A DNA stretch of 64,000 bases from Vreelandella zhanjiangensis DSM 21076. GTDB lineage: Bacteria > Pseudomonadota > Gammaproteobacteria > Pseudomonadales > Halomonadaceae. How positions within the stretch are numbered: position 1 is the stretch's first letter; each line of letters starts with the position of its first letter. Under the pieces are notes generated by a model. It saw only the letters and a program-made list of their open reading frames with translations, ran no database searches and was not told where the DNA came from. The position numbers were made by a program, and so were the translations under genes. This document shows positions 45,958 to 55,534 of this stretch, in pieces. Location: contig NZ_KB898653.1 in assembly GCF_000377665.1 (NCBI RefSeq), forward strand, positions 163,093-227,092, read 5' to 3'.

Positions 45958-46598
45958 GTGTCTTCCTCGGGCGTGTACAGCCACTGGTCGAGTTTCTGGG
46001 ACAGCGTATCGACCCCATCACGCTTGAGCGATGAGAAAAGCTGTACTGACACCAGATCTTCCCACTCTTTGAGCCGCGAACGGACCTTTTGTAGCGCGGC
46101 GCTGGCGGGGCCTTTTTTCAGCTTGTCAGATTTGGTCAGCAGAATGTGCACCGGCATATTGCGCTGGTCGGCATAGCTGAGCATCATCTGGTCAAATTCG
46201 GTCAGTGGATGGCGAACATCCATTAACAGCACCAGGCCGCGCAGGCTGAAACGCCCGCGAAGATAGTCAGACAGGTGCTTTTGCCATTCGATTTTGACGG
46301 CCTCTGGCACTTTCGCGTAGCCATAGCCAGGTAAATCGACTAAACGCAGCGCTTCATTATTCATTACGCTGAAAAAGTTGATCAACTGTGTACGACCCGG
46401 TGTGCGCGAGGTACGGGCCAGGCCGTTTTGCTGGGTTAGCGCATTGATCGCGCTGGATTTACCTGCGTTCGAACGTCCCGCAAACGCTACTTCAGCACCC
46501 GTGTCGTCCGGACAGGTTGCCAGAGTAGGTGCGCTGATGACAAAGCTGGCGGTGTGGTAGTTCAGCCGAACGACGGGGCTATCTTGGGGGGTGGACAT
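45954..46598 (-). CDS. engB: Ribosome-biogenesis GTPase EngB/YsxC
   Basis: An essential small GTPase of 214 residues for 50S assembly. G1 is GRSNAGKSS, followed by a switch region with RTPGRTQ; G3 is [11 protein letters not shown] and G4 is [10 protein letters not shown]. An AGGATT site precedes the ATG. Its stop TAG shares the tetranucleotide CTAG with the stop of the convergent HAD gene. Confidence 0.96.
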   Translation of the reverse strand: MSTPQDSPVVRLNYHTASFVISAPTLATCPDDTGAEVAFAGRSNAGKSSAINALTQQNGLARTSRTPGRTQLINFFSVMNNEALRLVDLPGYGYAKVPEAVKIEWQKHLSDYLRGRFSLRGLVLLMDVRHPLTEFDQMMLSYADQRNMPVHILLTKSDKLKKGPASAALQKVRSRLKEWEDLVSVQLFSSLKRDGVDTLSQKLDQWLYTPEEDT

Positions 46599-46909
46599 GA
46601 AATGAATCCTGAAATCGAACCTATAAAACAGTCTGCGTTAACCACGCGTATAATGGCATGGCACGCTGCGCTGCGACGAATGACCCCGTCAGGCAGGTCA
46701 AGCGTTCTGCCAAAGCGGTGATACCTGTGGCCTGGGGCGCTAGTGTACCACCGCGCTTAAGCCAACCGCGACTAATCAGCATGCTGTTGGTTTGGCTTGA
46801 ATTGGGATGGGTAAACGGTGCCTATCCAGGCGGCGCGAGAACCCTCCATCATTCAACAGACTAGTGAGTTCGTATGCTGGTTTTCATGCGAGTTGTGATA
46901 AGGGTTGTG
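46599..46909. other. Intergenic region engB/cytochrome c4
   Basis: About 310 bases without a convincing gene. It contains a perfect TATAAT at 46649-46654 without a matching -35, and a 68-codon ORF (46658-46864) lacking a ribosome site and family resemblance. The promoter for the cytochrome c4 gene should be here. In relatives small RNAs occur near engB, but I see no terminator that would support one. Confidence 0.5.
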
Positions 46910-47563
46910 ATGAACGTTTTTATGAAAGTATTTATGAAAGTATTTATGAAAGTATTGTCGGCGGGTTTAGCGGTTATCTTGAGTAGCGCGGGAAGCGCTT
47001 ATGCCCAGCCCGAGGCCGACCCAGTTGCTGGCCAGCAAAAGGCCCAGACGTGTGCGGCTTGCCATGGTCCAGCCGGTATCAGCCCTGTTGAAGCCTTTCC
47101 CCACTTGGCGGGGCAGCAAATGTCCTACTTGGCCAAGCAGATTAAAGATATTCGTGATGGTGAGCGCATCGTGCCGCAGATGATGGGCATGGTCGACGGT
47201 TTTTCCGACCAGGATGCCTGGGATGTGGCGGCTTATTACGCCGAGCAGCAAGCCAATCTGGGCCATGCCAAAGCCGATGATGTGGCTCTGTTGGCGCGCG
47301 GAGAAGAGCTTTACCGCGCAGGCGACAGCCGCCTCGGTGTACCTGCCTGTAGCGCGTGCCATACGCCTACCGGGGCAGGCATAGGCAGTGCTGTTTATCC
47401 GGCCATTGCCGGGCAGTACCCGGCCTATACCATTGCCACGTTACGCGCTTTTGCCTCAGGCGATAGGACTAACGATCCTAATGACAGCATGCACGATATT
47501 GCCACAAAACTAAGCGATGATGACATGCAGGCCGTGGCTAACTATCTCTTTGGCCTGCATTAA
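46910..47563 (+). CDS. Cytochrome c4 (diheme)
   Basis: Periplasmic diheme electron carrier, 217 residues from the ATG at 46910, which has AAGGG five bases before it. Several in-frame ATGs lie in a tandem repeat, so the exact start is uncertain. The signal peptide ends near SAYA. Heme sites are CAACH (48-52) and CSACH; the distal methionines are probably in MMGMVDGF and the DSMHDIA region. It occurs beside dsbA, as in pseudomonads. It likely feeds a terminal oxidase. Confidence 0.92.
   Translation: MNVFMKVFMKVFMKVLSAGLAVILSSAGSAYAQPEADPVAGQQKAQTCAACHGPAGISPVEAFPHLAGQQMSYLAKQIKDIRDGERIVPQMMGMVDGFSDQDAWDVAAYYAEQQANLGHAKADDVALLARGEELYRAGDSRLGVPACSACHTPTGAGIGSAVYPAIAGQYPAYTIATLRAFASGDRTNDPNDSMHDIATKLSDDDMQAVANYLFGLH
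46922..46957 (+). repeat. Triple 12-bp in-frame repeat at the cytochrome c4 start
   Basis: ATGAAAGTATTT occurs at 46922 and 46934 and, with a last-base change, at 46946. Each copy encodes MKVF/L in the signal peptide's positive region and each carries its own potential start codon. Confidence 0.9.
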
Positions 47564-47660
47564 GGTCTGTTGGCTTAATTAATCCGGTTTCCTATCAGTA
47601 GGGGAACCTGATAGCGTTATTAGTAGTCCCAGCTTGGCTTACTCTTGGAGAATTGTCGCT

Positions 47661-48293
47661 ATGTTCAAAACGTTATTGGTTGCCCTGACGGGCTTAAGTC
47701 TTTCGGCGGCCGTCAGTGCTCAGGAATTGGTAGAAGGTAAAGACTACACGCTGCTGGAATCACCGGTAGCGACCCAGGTCGATGAAGATCAAATCGAAGT
47801 CACCGAAGTTTTCTGGTTTGGCTGCCCGCACTGCTACCGCCTGCAAACACCTGTCAACGAGTGGTATGACACGTTGGAAGACGATATCAGCGTAGTACAT
47901 ATGCCAGCGACCATGGGCGGCAACTGGAATACCCACGCCACGGCTTTTTACGCGGCGGAGTCGTTAGGCATTGAAGAAGACCTGCATGCTGATTTTTTTG
48001 ATGCGATCCACCAGGATGGCCGCAAACTGACCGATTCCGACGAGATTGCCGAGTTCTTTTCCGACTATGGGGTAAGTGAAGAGGACGCTAAAAAGGCGTT
48101 AACGTCTTTCAATGTACGTAGCGACGTCAACAAGGCCAATAGCCGCATGCGCGAAATGCGCTTGATGGGAGTGCCTGCGCTGGTGATCGACGGCCGTTTC
48201 GTAGTGACGCCAAGCTCAGCCGGCAGTCTTGAGAATATGCCGCAAGTCGCTGAAGCGCTTATCGAGCGTGTACGCACGGAACGCGAGCAGTAA
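47661..48293 (+). CDS. dsbA: Thiol:disulfide interchange protein DsbA
   Basis: Periplasmic oxidant that introduces disulfides into secreted proteins. It has 210 residues from the ATG at 47661, preceded by TTGGAGAA; an upstream ATG at 47634 is rejected. Signal peptide of about 20 residues (to AVSA). The active site is Cys55-Pro-His-Cys58 (FGCPHCYR) and the cis-Pro loop is MGVPALVIDGRF. Length and context (after cytochrome c4) are typical. Confidence 0.96.
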   Translation: MFKTLLVALTGLSLSAAVSAQELVEGKDYTLLESPVATQVDEDQIEVTEVFWFGCPHCYRLQTPVNEWYDTLEDDISVVHMPATMGGNWNTHATAFYAAESLGIEEDLHADFFDAIHQDGRKLTDSDEIAEFFSDYGVSEEDAKKALTSFNVRSDVNKANSRMREMRLMGVPALVIDGRFVVTPSSAGSLENMPQVAEALIERVRTEREQ

Positions 48294-48328
48294 GGTTTTT
48301 TTAAACCAGGGAGCCAGGTGATAAGCCG

Positions 48329-49165
48329 ATGGTCGATATGACAGCGATGAACCAGGGATCCGGGCCATTGCCTCTGCGAGAGCGGGGGCATCTTCGCCTG
48401 CTGACCTTCAATTTGCAGGTCGGCATTCAGACGTCCGCTTATCATCACTATTTCACTCGTAGCTGGCAGCACTTTTTGCCTAATCCTCAGCGGGTAAAGC
48501 GCTTGGATATCATGGGGGATGTGCTGGGTCAGTTTGATGTGGTGGGCCTTCAGGAAGCCGATGGTGGCAGCTTCCGCTCCAGCCGTATCAACCAGGTAGA
48601 GTATCTGGCAGCCAAAGCCGGATTTCCCCACCACTTTCAGCAGTTGAACCGCAATTTGGGGCGTATTGCCCAGCACAGTAACGGGCTGCTTTCGCGCCTG
48701 GTGCCTTCCAAAATTGAAGAGCATCGCTTGCCCGGCATGCTGCCTGGCCGCGGGGCGATACATGTGCGGTTTGGCAACGGCCCGGATGCGCTGCATATCT
48801 TTATTGCGCATCTGGCTCTTAGCCATCGGGGGCGGGTACTCCAGCTTAACTACTTAAGCGAGATAATTGAGCCACTTCGCCATGTGGTCGTCATGGGGGA
48901 TCTCAACTGCACTCCAGATCAGTTGCATGCCCACGAGCGCTTCAGCACCTCGTTGCCGTTGCATCCGGTCAAGCCACTACTCAGCTACCCATCCTGGCAG
49001 CCCCGCCGTGCGCTTGACCATATTCTGCTCTCGCAAACTCTGGAAGCGGCGGAAGTGCGGGTGATGGATCATCTGTTTTCCGACCACTTGCCTATCGCCG
49101 TGGATCTACCGCTTCCAGCGGCCTGTCTGCTGGCTATTGAGCAAGCCGCGCCTTCCGTTTCATAA
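48329..49165 (+). CDS. Endonuclease/exonuclease/phosphatase family protein
   Basis: A metal-dependent phosphodiesterase-fold protein of 278 residues without signal peptide. Family motifs: LLTFNLQVGIQ at the start, FDVVGLQEAD with the catalytic Glu, VVVMGDLNCTP with the Asp-x-Asn pair, and a final FSDHLPIAVDL. The fold serves DNA repair, nucleases and lipid phosphatases, so the substrate is unknown. In pseudomonads a similar gene also follows dsbA. Confidence 0.9.
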   Translation: MVDMTAMNQGSGPLPLRERGHLRLLTFNLQVGIQTSAYHHYFTRSWQHFLPNPQRVKRLDIMGDVLGQFDVVGLQEADGGSFRSSRINQVEYLAAKAGFPHHFQQLNRNLGRIAQHSNGLLSRLVPSKIEEHRLPGMLPGRGAIHVRFGNGPDALHIFIAHLALSHRGRVLQLNYLSEIIEPLRHVVVMGDLNCTPDQLHAHERFSTSLPLHPVKPLLSYPSWQPRRALDHILLSQTLEAAEVRVMDHLFSDHLPIAVDLPLPAACLLAIEQAAPSVS

Positions 49166-49216
49166 GTCGCTTAGCGGTAATAAAAGGTCGCACAAGCGCG
49201 CTTGGGGGATGACGTT

Positions 49217-49255
49217 CGGCCCAGAATCAGCGATGATTCTGGGCCGTTTTCTTTT
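49217..49255 (+). terminator. Strong terminator before the TRAP permease pair
   Basis: A perfect 13-bp stem (49217-49229 with 49234-49246), GCGA loop, then TTTTCTTTT. It closes the upstream transcript and ends 15 bases before the DctQ start, so the TRAP promoter must overlap or precede it. Confidence 0.92.
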
Positions 49256-49269
49256 CCAGGACATTTAAC

Positions 49270-49818
49270 ATGCTCGTCAATGCCCATGAGCCGCGCCTGC
49301 TACGCTGGCTCGACTGCGTGACTGAGGGAGTGGGCCGGGCCATTGCCTGGCTGGTTGTGATCATGATGCTTGTGCAGTTCGCTATCGTTGTGCTGCGCTA
49401 CATCTTCGGTATTAACAGCATCGTGATGCAAGAATCCGTGATGTACATGCACGCCGCCGTGTTCATGCTCGGCGCCGGATGGACGCTACGCCACGATGGT
49501 CATGTACGAGTCGATATCTTTTACCGCAAGATGTCTGACCGGGGTCGCGCATGGGTCGACCTGCTCGGCACGCTGTTCTTGCTGATTCCGGTCATGTCGT
49601 TTATCGCTATTTCAAGCTTCCGCTATGTGATTACCAGCTGGGCCATTATGGAGCGCTCGGGGGATGGCGGCATTCCTGCTGTGTTCCTGCTTAAAACGCT
49701 GATTCTGGTCATGGTGGCACTGCTGCTTTTACAGGCGGTCGCGCAGCTGATTCGTCAGGTACTGATTATCCGCGGCAAGCTATCCGGTTCTGCCCCCGTG
49801 CATGAGGAGATGGTCTAG
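49270..49818 (+). CDS. TRAP transporter small permease, DctQ family (no adjacent binding protein)
   Basis: A DctQ protein of 182 residues with four membrane helices: LVVIMMLVQFAIVVLRYIFG, VMYMHAAVFMLGAGWTLRHDGHVRVDIFY, a third at about 98-118 and a fourth at about 135-160. The HVRVDIFY segment after helix two is typical of the TRAP subgroup annotated for keto acids or chloroaromatics. AGGACA precedes the ATG. Its stop overlaps the following GTG start. Confidence 0.9.
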   Translation: MLVNAHEPRLLRWLDCVTEGVGRAIAWLVVIMMLVQFAIVVLRYIFGINSIVMQESVMYMHAAVFMLGAGWTLRHDGHVRVDIFYRKMSDRGRAWVDLLGTLFLLIPVMSFIAISSFRYVITSWAIMERSGDGGIPAVFLLKTLILVMVALLLLQAVAQLIRQVLIIRGKLSGSAPVHEEMV

Positions 49819-51233
49819 TGCTGGCGACTCTATTGGAAGGCATGCCGCTAGTACTGTTTGCCACGGTATGCGGCGTCTTGATGCTGGGGTATCCGGTGGC
49901 GCTTTCGTTGGCGGGAACGGCGCTGGCCTTTGCCGGGTTAGGTTTTCTGCTCCAGTCGATGGGTGTGCCGGTACACTTTGAAGCACGCTGGATGGGCTCC
50001 ATGCCTAACCGAATTTACGGCATCATGACAAATAACACCCTGCTGGCGGTGCCTTTATTCGTGCTGATGGGCGTGCTGCTTGAGAAGTCACGGGTCGCGG
50101 AAACCCTGCTGGATGCCATGACCATGGCATTTGGTGCGCTGCGCGGCGGCTTGGGTATTGCCGTGGTATTGGTGGGCATGCTGCTGGCAGCGTCTACCGG
50201 CATCGTGGGGGCAACGGTGGTTACCATGGGCCTGCTTTCGCTACCCACCATGCTCAAGCGCGGCTACTCACCGGAGCTGGCAACCGGCACCATTTGCGCT
50301 ACGGGAACGCTTGGCCAGATCATCCCGCCCTCCATCGCCCTGGTGCTGCTGGGGGATGTACTTAACAATGCCTACCAGCAGGCTCAGCTCTCGATGGGGA
50401 CCTGGAGCCCCAAGACGCTCTCTGTGGGCGATCTGTTTATCGGCGCGCTGGTGCCCGGCCTGCTGCTAGTGGTGGCCTATATTATCTATCTGCTTGTGGT
50501 GGCGTGGCTAAAACCCAGCACGGCCCCGGCGGCGGATCGTGAAGCGTTGATGGAAGAGCTTGGGCATACCGGCAGCATCTGGCCGCTTATGTTGAAGGGG
50601 CTTTTACCGCCCGTGCTGTTGATTGTGGCCGTGCTGGGCTCGATCCTGGGCGGCTTTGCCACGCCCACAGAAGCCTCGGCGGTGGGCGCATTCGGTGCGC
50701 TGCTGCTGGCCGCGGCTAACCGGCGGTTAAGCTTTTCAATGCTGGGCGAGGTGGTGCGCTCCACCGCCCAGGTGACCAGCATGGTGTTTTTGATCCTGAT
50801 TGGCGCGGCGCTATTTTCGCTGGTGTTCCGGGCGTTTGGCGGCGAAGAGCTAGTCAACCATATGTTTGAGGCCATGCCGGGTGGCGTTGTAGGCGCGACC
50901 ATTGTGGTGATGCTGGTAATCTTCCTGCTCGGGTTCATTCTCGACTTTATCGAGATCACCTTTGTGGTGGTGCCGATTGTCGGCCCGGTGCTGCTCGCCA
51001 TGGGGCTTGATCCCATCTGGCTTGGCATCATGATCGCCGTCAATCTGCAGACATCGTTTCTGACGCCGCCGTTCGGGTTCGCGCTTTTCTATCTGCGCGG
51101 CGTTACTCCGCAAAGCGTACCCACGTCTGCTATCTACCGCGGGGTTATTCCGTTTATCGTCATGCAGCTGGCAATGCTGCTGGCGCTGGCGCTGTTCCCA
51201 GGTCTTGCCACCTGGCTACCGTCGATCATGTAG
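49818..51233 (+). CDS. TRAP transporter large permease, DctM family
   Basis: A 471-residue permease starting with GTG inside the previous stop (TAGTG) after a GAGGAGA site. It has 12 or more helices, PLFVLMGVLLEKS near the N-terminus, the TGTICATGTLGQIIPPSIALVLLG loop, FATPTEASAVGAFGALLLA and TSFLTPPFGFALFYLRG. An insertion between the two halves (about 195-245) fits the long DctM subgroup. No DctP gene is adjacent; the binding protein must lie elsewhere or be shared. Confidence 0.92.
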   Translation: MLATLLEGMPLVLFATVCGVLMLGYPVALSLAGTALAFAGLGFLLQSMGVPVHFEARWMGSMPNRIYGIMTNNTLLAVPLFVLMGVLLEKSRVAETLLDAMTMAFGALRGGLGIAVVLVGMLLAASTGIVGATVVTMGLLSLPTMLKRGYSPELATGTICATGTLGQIIPPSIALVLLGDVLNNAYQQAQLSMGTWSPKTLSVGDLFIGALVPGLLLVVAYIIYLLVVAWLKPSTAPAADREALMEELGHTGSIWPLMLKGLLPPVLLIVAVLGSILGGFATPTEASAVGAFGALLLAAANRRLSFSMLGEVVRSTAQVTSMVFLILIGAALFSLVFRAFGGEELVNHMFEAMPGGVVGATIVVMLVIFLLGFILDFIEITFVVVPIVGPVLLAMGLDPIWLGIMIAVNLQTSFLTPPFGFALFYLRGVTPQSVPTSAIYRGVIPFIVMQLAMLLALALFPGLATWLPSIM

Positions 51234-51241
51234 GAGGCGCC

Positions 51242-52063
51242 ATGACATCCAACGTCAATGTACTGACGATTGCCGGCTCCGACCCTTCTGGTGGAGCCGG
51301 TATTCAGGCCGATTTGAAGACCTTTTCAGCGCTGGGGGCCTATGGCACCAGCGTGATTACCGCTTTGACGGCGCAAAATACCCAGGGCGTGCAGAGCGTT
51401 TATCCTATTCCGGCCGAGTTTATCCGCGCGCAGCTCGAAACCCTGCTGGATGACGTTGAACTCGATGCGGTCAAAATCGGTATGGTGGCGAGCCGCGAAG
51501 TGGCTGAGGTAATTGCCGACGTGCTGCGCAGGCGCCGCCCACGCTGGATCGTGCTCGACCCGGTGATGGTTGCCAAAAGCGGCGATATTCTGGTCGATGA
51601 TGCGGGGATTCGCGCGGTGCGCGATATTCTGGTGCCGCTTGCCGATATCATCACGCCCAACCTTCCCGAAGCCGCGGTGCTGCTTGCGTCGCCCTTGCCA
51701 GAGAGTCTGGATGCCATGGAGGCGATGCTGCCGGGGTTAACCCAGCTGGGGGCGCCTTACGTAGTGCTCAAAGGCGGTCATTTACGCGGCGAGACTTGCC
51801 CCGACCTGCTGGCAACACCCACTAGCCATGAATGGCTACCCGCTTCACGCATTCAGACCGATAACCTGCATGGCACCGGCTGCGCGCTATCGTCTGCCAT
51901 CGCCGCCTGTTTGGCAAAGCTGCCGGCTGACGCCCCTGATCAGGCGACCGTCGCCGCCATTGGCGATGCCAAACGGTGGCTGCATGCAGCGCTTGAAGCG
52001 AGCGTGCGTCTTAGTGTGGGTAAAGGCCGTGGGCCGGTGCATCACTTCCATGCCTGGTGGTAA
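51242..52063 (+). CDS. thiD: Hydroxymethylpyrimidine/phosphomethylpyrimidine kinase
   Basis: Thiamine synthesis kinase, 273 residues, phosphorylating HMP and HMP-P. Ribokinase-fold motifs: LTIAGSDPSGGAGIQADLKTFSALGAYGTSVITALTAQNT, DPVMVAKSG, TPNLPEAAVL and the anion-hole motif DNLHGTGCALSSAIAA. It has an AGGAGG site and lies 8 bases after the TRAP permease, so it may be cotranscribed with it. Confidence 0.95.
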   Translation: MTSNVNVLTIAGSDPSGGAGIQADLKTFSALGAYGTSVITALTAQNTQGVQSVYPIPAEFIRAQLETLLDDVELDAVKIGMVASREVAEVIADVLRRRRPRWIVLDPVMVAKSGDILVDDAGIRAVRDILVPLADIITPNLPEAAVLLASPLPESLDAMEAMLPGLTQLGAPYVVLKGGHLRGETCPDLLATPTSHEWLPASRIQTDNLHGTGCALSSAIAACLAKLPADAPDQATVAAIGDAKRWLHAALEASVRLSVGKGRGPVHHFHAWW

Positions 52064-52070
52064 TGCGCTT

Positions 52071-52117
52071 CAAGTGCGTTTTAAAGCTTAGATGCACTTT
52101 AAAACGTACCTTGAGGC
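52071..52117. terminator. Long hairpin after thiD
   Basis: GTTTTAAAG (52078-52086) and CTTTAAAAC (52097-52105) form a 9-bp core stem extended by imperfect CAAG/CTTG-containing arms. It lies 15 bases after the thiD stop. No T-run follows, so termination is tentative. Confidence 0.5.
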
Positions 52118-52219
52118 TTAGTTAGCTTGCGGGATATGGCTTCGCCCACCATGCTGAGGGGTGTCTGTGTGACGACAACTGCCCAACGGTTTGGATGCTT
52201 GTTCGAGGAGCGTTATGCC

Positions 52220-53065
52220 ATGACCCGCACGTTTGTGTTTGCCACCGACCTCTCCGCTGATAATCGCGCTGGCTTTGCTCGCGCATTGCGCCTTGCGTAT
52301 GCCCAGCACGCCCAGTTAGACGTACTGCACGTACTCGACCCCCATTTGCCGGCCCATCTACTTCATGAGCTGGAGCAGGCGGTGAATGAGCATATTGGCG
52401 CCACACTGACCGATATTCGCGAAGACTATGCGCTCGAAGCACCCAAAGCGGTGGTGCAAACCGTGATTGGCGAGCCCCATGTGGAAATCGTGCGTAAGGC
52501 CCATGAGGAGCGGGCAGAGCTCATTGTGCTGGGCATGCATCGTAAGCGGGGACAGCCGGAACTCTTGGCAGGCACTACGCTGATGCGCGTATTGCGCAGC
52601 GCGCCATGCCCGGTGGTGGTTGTCCGCCACGTACCTACCCAAGCCTGGCAGCATATCCTGATTCCGGTTGATTCCTACCTGGCCGCACGCCAGACCCTGA
52701 TCGAGGCATTAAACCGCTTCCCCGAAGCCAAGCTGACGTTGCTCCACGCCTGGACGCTGCCGGGTGAAGGCGAGCTTGGCTCAGAGATCTATTACGCCCA
52801 GTGGCGCGAGCAGGAAGTGGCGCGCTTGCGTGAGATGCTCAACAGCGAAATAAAGTGCCTGGTGCAAGATAGAGACGGCGCCCCCGATATCGAGCTGGTG
52901 CTCGAACCTGGTACGCCGTGTGAGGTCGTCAAAGACTATATCAAGTGCCATTCGCCTGATCTGGTGATAATGGGCAGCCGAGGCCAGCCTTATCACACCA
53001 GCCAGCTAACCCAGGCGCTGCTGAGTGAACCGCACTGTGACTTGATGCTGTGTCGTGCCTGGTAA
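52220..53065 (+). CDS. Tandem universal stress protein
   Basis: A 281-residue protein with two Usp domains (about 1-143 and 148-281). The first has MTRTFVFATDLSADNRAGFARALRLA and ELIVLGMHRKRGQ followed by APCPVVVVR; the second has QHILIPVDSYLAARQTLIEAL and LVIMGSRGQPYHTSQL. The ATP-binding glycine pattern is incomplete in both. The start at 52220 is preferred because it gives a typical Usp N-terminus after a GAGGAG site; an ATG at 52215 is out of frame and the longer frame from 52127 lacks support. Confidence 0.9.
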   Translation: MTRTFVFATDLSADNRAGFARALRLAYAQHAQLDVLHVLDPHLPAHLLHELEQAVNEHIGATLTDIREDYALEAPKAVVQTVIGEPHVEIVRKAHEERAELIVLGMHRKRGQPELLAGTTLMRVLRSAPCPVVVVRHVPTQAWQHILIPVDSYLAARQTLIEALNRFPEAKLTLLHAWTLPGEGELGSEIYYAQWREQEVARLREMLNSEIKCLVQDRDGAPDIELVLEPGTPCEVVKDYIKCHSPDLVIMGSRGQPYHTSQLTQALLSEPHCDLMLCRAW

Positions 53066-53113
53066 GAAGCCAATGGGTACACTAGGCCTTTTACCTTGTC
53101 AGGAGAGGCGGCG

Positions 53114-53551
53114 TTGAAAGTACTCATACAGCGAGTTAAGCAGGCGAGCGTAGTGGTGGAAGGGCAGACCATCGGCGCCATTGATCAGGGGCTTTTAGCG
53201 CTGGTCGGCGTTGAGCGAGACGACAGCGACGCCGCGGTTGAAAAAATGCTCCACAAGCTTTTGCACTACCGCGTGTTCAGCGATGCCGAAGGCAAGATGA
53301 ACCTGAATCTTCAGCAGGTAAACGGCGGATTGCTGCTGGTCTCGCAGTTTACCCTGGCCGCCGAGACGCGAAAGGGCCTGCGCCCCGGCTTTTCAAGCGC
53401 CGCTGCCCCGGCTGAGGGAGAACGGCTATTTAATCAGCTGGTCACCAAGGCCCAATCGGCCTGGCCGAACGTCGCCACCGGCCAGTTCGGTGCCGATATG
53501 CAGGTGGCGCTGGTCAACGATGGGCCGGTTACCTTTCTATTGGAAAGCTAA
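53114..53551 (+). CDS. dtd: D-aminoacyl-tRNA deacylase
   Basis: Hydrolyses D-amino acids from mischarged tRNA. It has 145 residues if it starts at the TTG at 53114, exactly the E. coli length and beginning (M)[14 protein letters not shown]. An AGGAGAGG site lies 8 bases before this TTG, so TTG is favoured over the in-frame TTG at 53096. Active-site motifs [21 protein letters not shown] and NDGPVTFLL are present. Its stop overlaps the convergent ABC-F stop. Confidence 0.95.
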   Translation: MKVLIQRVKQASVVVEGQTIGAIDQGLLALVGVERDDSDAAVEKMLHKLLHYRVFSDAEGKMNLNLQQVNGGLLLVSQFTLAAETRKGLRPGFSSAAAPAEGERLFNQLVTKAQSAWPNVATGQFGADMQVALVNDGPVTFLLES

Positions 53552-55506
53552 ACGTTTTCACTGGCGAGAAGCTCCGCCTCCATGGCTTCCAATGACTCCT
53601 CAGCTGCTAACCACTGCTGCTCGGCACGGTCTAGCCCAGCCTTGATATCAGCCTGTTTGGCGAGTACTTCCGTGAGTTGGGCTTTGCGGCTGCTGTCGGT
53701 ATATAGCTCGGGGTCGGCCAGAATCGCCTCTATCTCTTCCAGCGCTGCCTGGGCCTTTTCCATGGTTTTCTCAGCCTGGTCGCGCTCCTTTTTCAGCGGA
53801 CGCAGCTTTTCACGCAGTTCGGCGGCCGCCTTGCGCGAAGCTTTGCGCGCCTCGCGGCTATCGCCACTGGGCTGCTGGTTCTGGCGTTCGGCTTTTTCGC
53901 TGCGCGAATCGCGGCGGCTCTCTTCAAGCCGCGCTTTTAACCAGGCGCGATAATCCTCAAGGTCACCATCAAACGGCTCAACCCGATTGTCCGCCACACA
54001 CCAGAACTCATCGACCGTGGCACGCAGCAGGTGGCGGTCGTGAGATACCAGAATGACCGTACCTTCAAAACCGGCCAGCGCTTCGGTCAGCGCTTCGCGC
54101 ATTTCCAGGTCCAGGTGGTTGGTAGGCTCATCCAGCAGCAGCAAGTTGGGTTTTTGCCAAGCGACCAGCGCCAGTGCCAGGCGCGCCTTTTCACCGCCTG
54201 AGAACGTGGCCACTTCGCCAAAGGCATCATCGCCCTTGAAGCCAAAGCCGCCCAGGAAGTTGCGAATCTCCTGGTCGCTGGCTCTAGGGGAAAGGCGCTG
54301 GACATGCACAAACGGGGTCGAGGTGACGTCCAGCCCTTCCAGCTGGTGCTGGGCAAAGTAGCCAATCGCCAAGTGCTCGCCGGGAATGCGCTTGCCGTTC
54401 AGCAGTTCAAGCTCACCGGTCAGGGATTTGATTAGCGTCGATTTACCCGCCCCGTTAGGCCCCAGCAGGCCAATGCGGCTGCCTGGCAGCAGGGTGATAT
54501 TGACCTTATCGAGCTGAACGGTGTCGCGCTCTTTGCCCCGGTAGCCCAGCTGGGCCTGGTCGAGCACCAGCAGCGGGTGCGAGGTTTTATCGGCGGCTGG
54601 CAGCGTGAAGTGAAAGGGCGAATCGACATGGGCGACGGCAATGTCTTCCATGCGCTCCAGCATTTTTACCCGGCTTTGCGCCTGCTTCGCTTTGGTTGCC
54701 TGCGCTTTGAAACGGGTAATAAACCGCTCGATCTCTTCCCGACGCGCCTGCTGCTTCGCTGCTTCCGCCTGCTGCAACGCTAGCTTCTCGGCACGGGTGC
54801 GTTCAAAGCGGGAGTAGTTGCCCCGGTAAAGTTCCAGCGTTTGGTGATGCATATGCACGATGTGGTCACACACTGCATCCAGAAAATCGCGGTCGTGAGA
54901 AATCAGCAGCAGCATGCCGGGGTAGCGGGTCAGCCACTGTTCAAGCCAGAGCAGCGCGTCGAGATCCAGGTGGTTGGTCGGCTCATCGAGCAGCAGTAAA
55001 TCCGAGGGCATAAACAACGTGCGCGCCAGATTAACGCGCATCCGCCAGCCGCCGGAAAAATCGGATAGCGGGCGCGCCAGGTCAGCCTGCATAAAGCCAA
55101 GCCCCACCAAAAGCTGCGCGGCGCGGGATTCGGCACGATAGCCATCCAGGGTTTCGATCAGCCCATGCAGCTCGGCTTCCCGGTGCGCTTCGCCTGCTTG
55201 TTGAGCGGCCAGCAGCGCGGCTTCAGCCTGGCGCAGGGCATGGTCACCGTCGAGAACATATTCAATAATCGGACGGTCGAGGGCCTCTACTTCCTGCGCC
55301 ATGTGCGCAATGCGCTGGCCGCCACTCATTTCAACGTCGCCTTGGTCAGGGCCCAGCTCATTCAACAACAGCTTGAATAAGCTCGATTTACCAGCGCCAT
55401 TTGCCCCGATAATGCCTGCCTTGATGCCATCATGTAGCGTTAGGTCAGCGTTATCGAGTAGCGTTTGCTTGCCGCGTTGCAGGGCGACTTGGCGCAGTGC
55501 GATCAT
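53548..55506 (-). CDS. ABC-F family ATPase (YheS-like)
   Basis: A ribosome-associated ATPase of 652 residues with two ABC domains and no membrane part. Walker A motifs: GANGAGKSS (about 35-43) and GPNGAGKST; signatures FSGGWRMR and [10 protein letters not shown]; two [12 protein letters not shown]alker B motifs. Between them is the P-site tRNA-interaction linker ([27 protein letters not shown]), and the C-terminus is a charged coiled coil (about 530-650). The arrangement suggests YheS rather than Uup or EttA. These proteins ease translation problems on the ribosome. Confidence 0.93.
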   Translation of the reverse strand: MIALRQVALQRGKQTLLDNADLTLHDGIKAGIIGANGAGKSSLFKLLLNELGPDQGDVEMSGGQRIAHMAQEVEALDRPIIEYVLDGDHALRQAEAALLAAQQAGEAHREAELHGLIETLDGYRAESRAAQLLVGLGFMQADLARPLSDFSGGWRMRVNLARTLFMPSDLLLLDEPTNHLDLDALLWLEQWLTRYPGMLLLISHDRDFLDAVCDHIVHMHHQTLELYRGNYSRFERTRAEKLALQQAEAAKQQARREEIERFITRFKAQATKAKQAQSRVKMLERMEDIAVAHVDSPFHFTLPAADKTSHPLLVLDQAQLGYRGKERDTVQLDKVNITLLPGSRIGLLGPNGAGKSTLIKSLTGELELLNGKRIPGEHLAIGYFAQHQLEGLDVTSTPFVHVQRLSPRASDQEIRNFLGGFGFKGDDAFGEVATFSGGEKARLALALVAWQKPNLLLLDEPTNHLDLEMREALTEALAGFEGTVILVSHDRHLLRATVDEFWCVADNRVEPFDGDLEDYRAWLKARLEESRRDSRSEKAERQNQQPSGDSREARKASRKAAAELREKLRPLKKERDQAEKTMEKAQAALEEIEAILADPELYTDSSRKAQLTEVLAKQADIKAGLDRAEQQWLAAEESLEAMEAELLASENV

Positions 55507-55534
55507 GCTCTCTCCCGAAAAAGTGGGTAAACCA

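Noticed and set aside
46658..46864. A 68-codon ORF between engB and cytochrome c4
   Set aside because: It has no ribosome site, its ATG lies only a few bases after a TATAAT hexamer, and the protein has no recognisable pattern.
46599..46909. Spot 42/ErsA-type small RNA near engB
   Set aside because: Related sRNAs occur near engB in other genera, but no -35 box fits the TATAAT and no terminator with a T-run is present.
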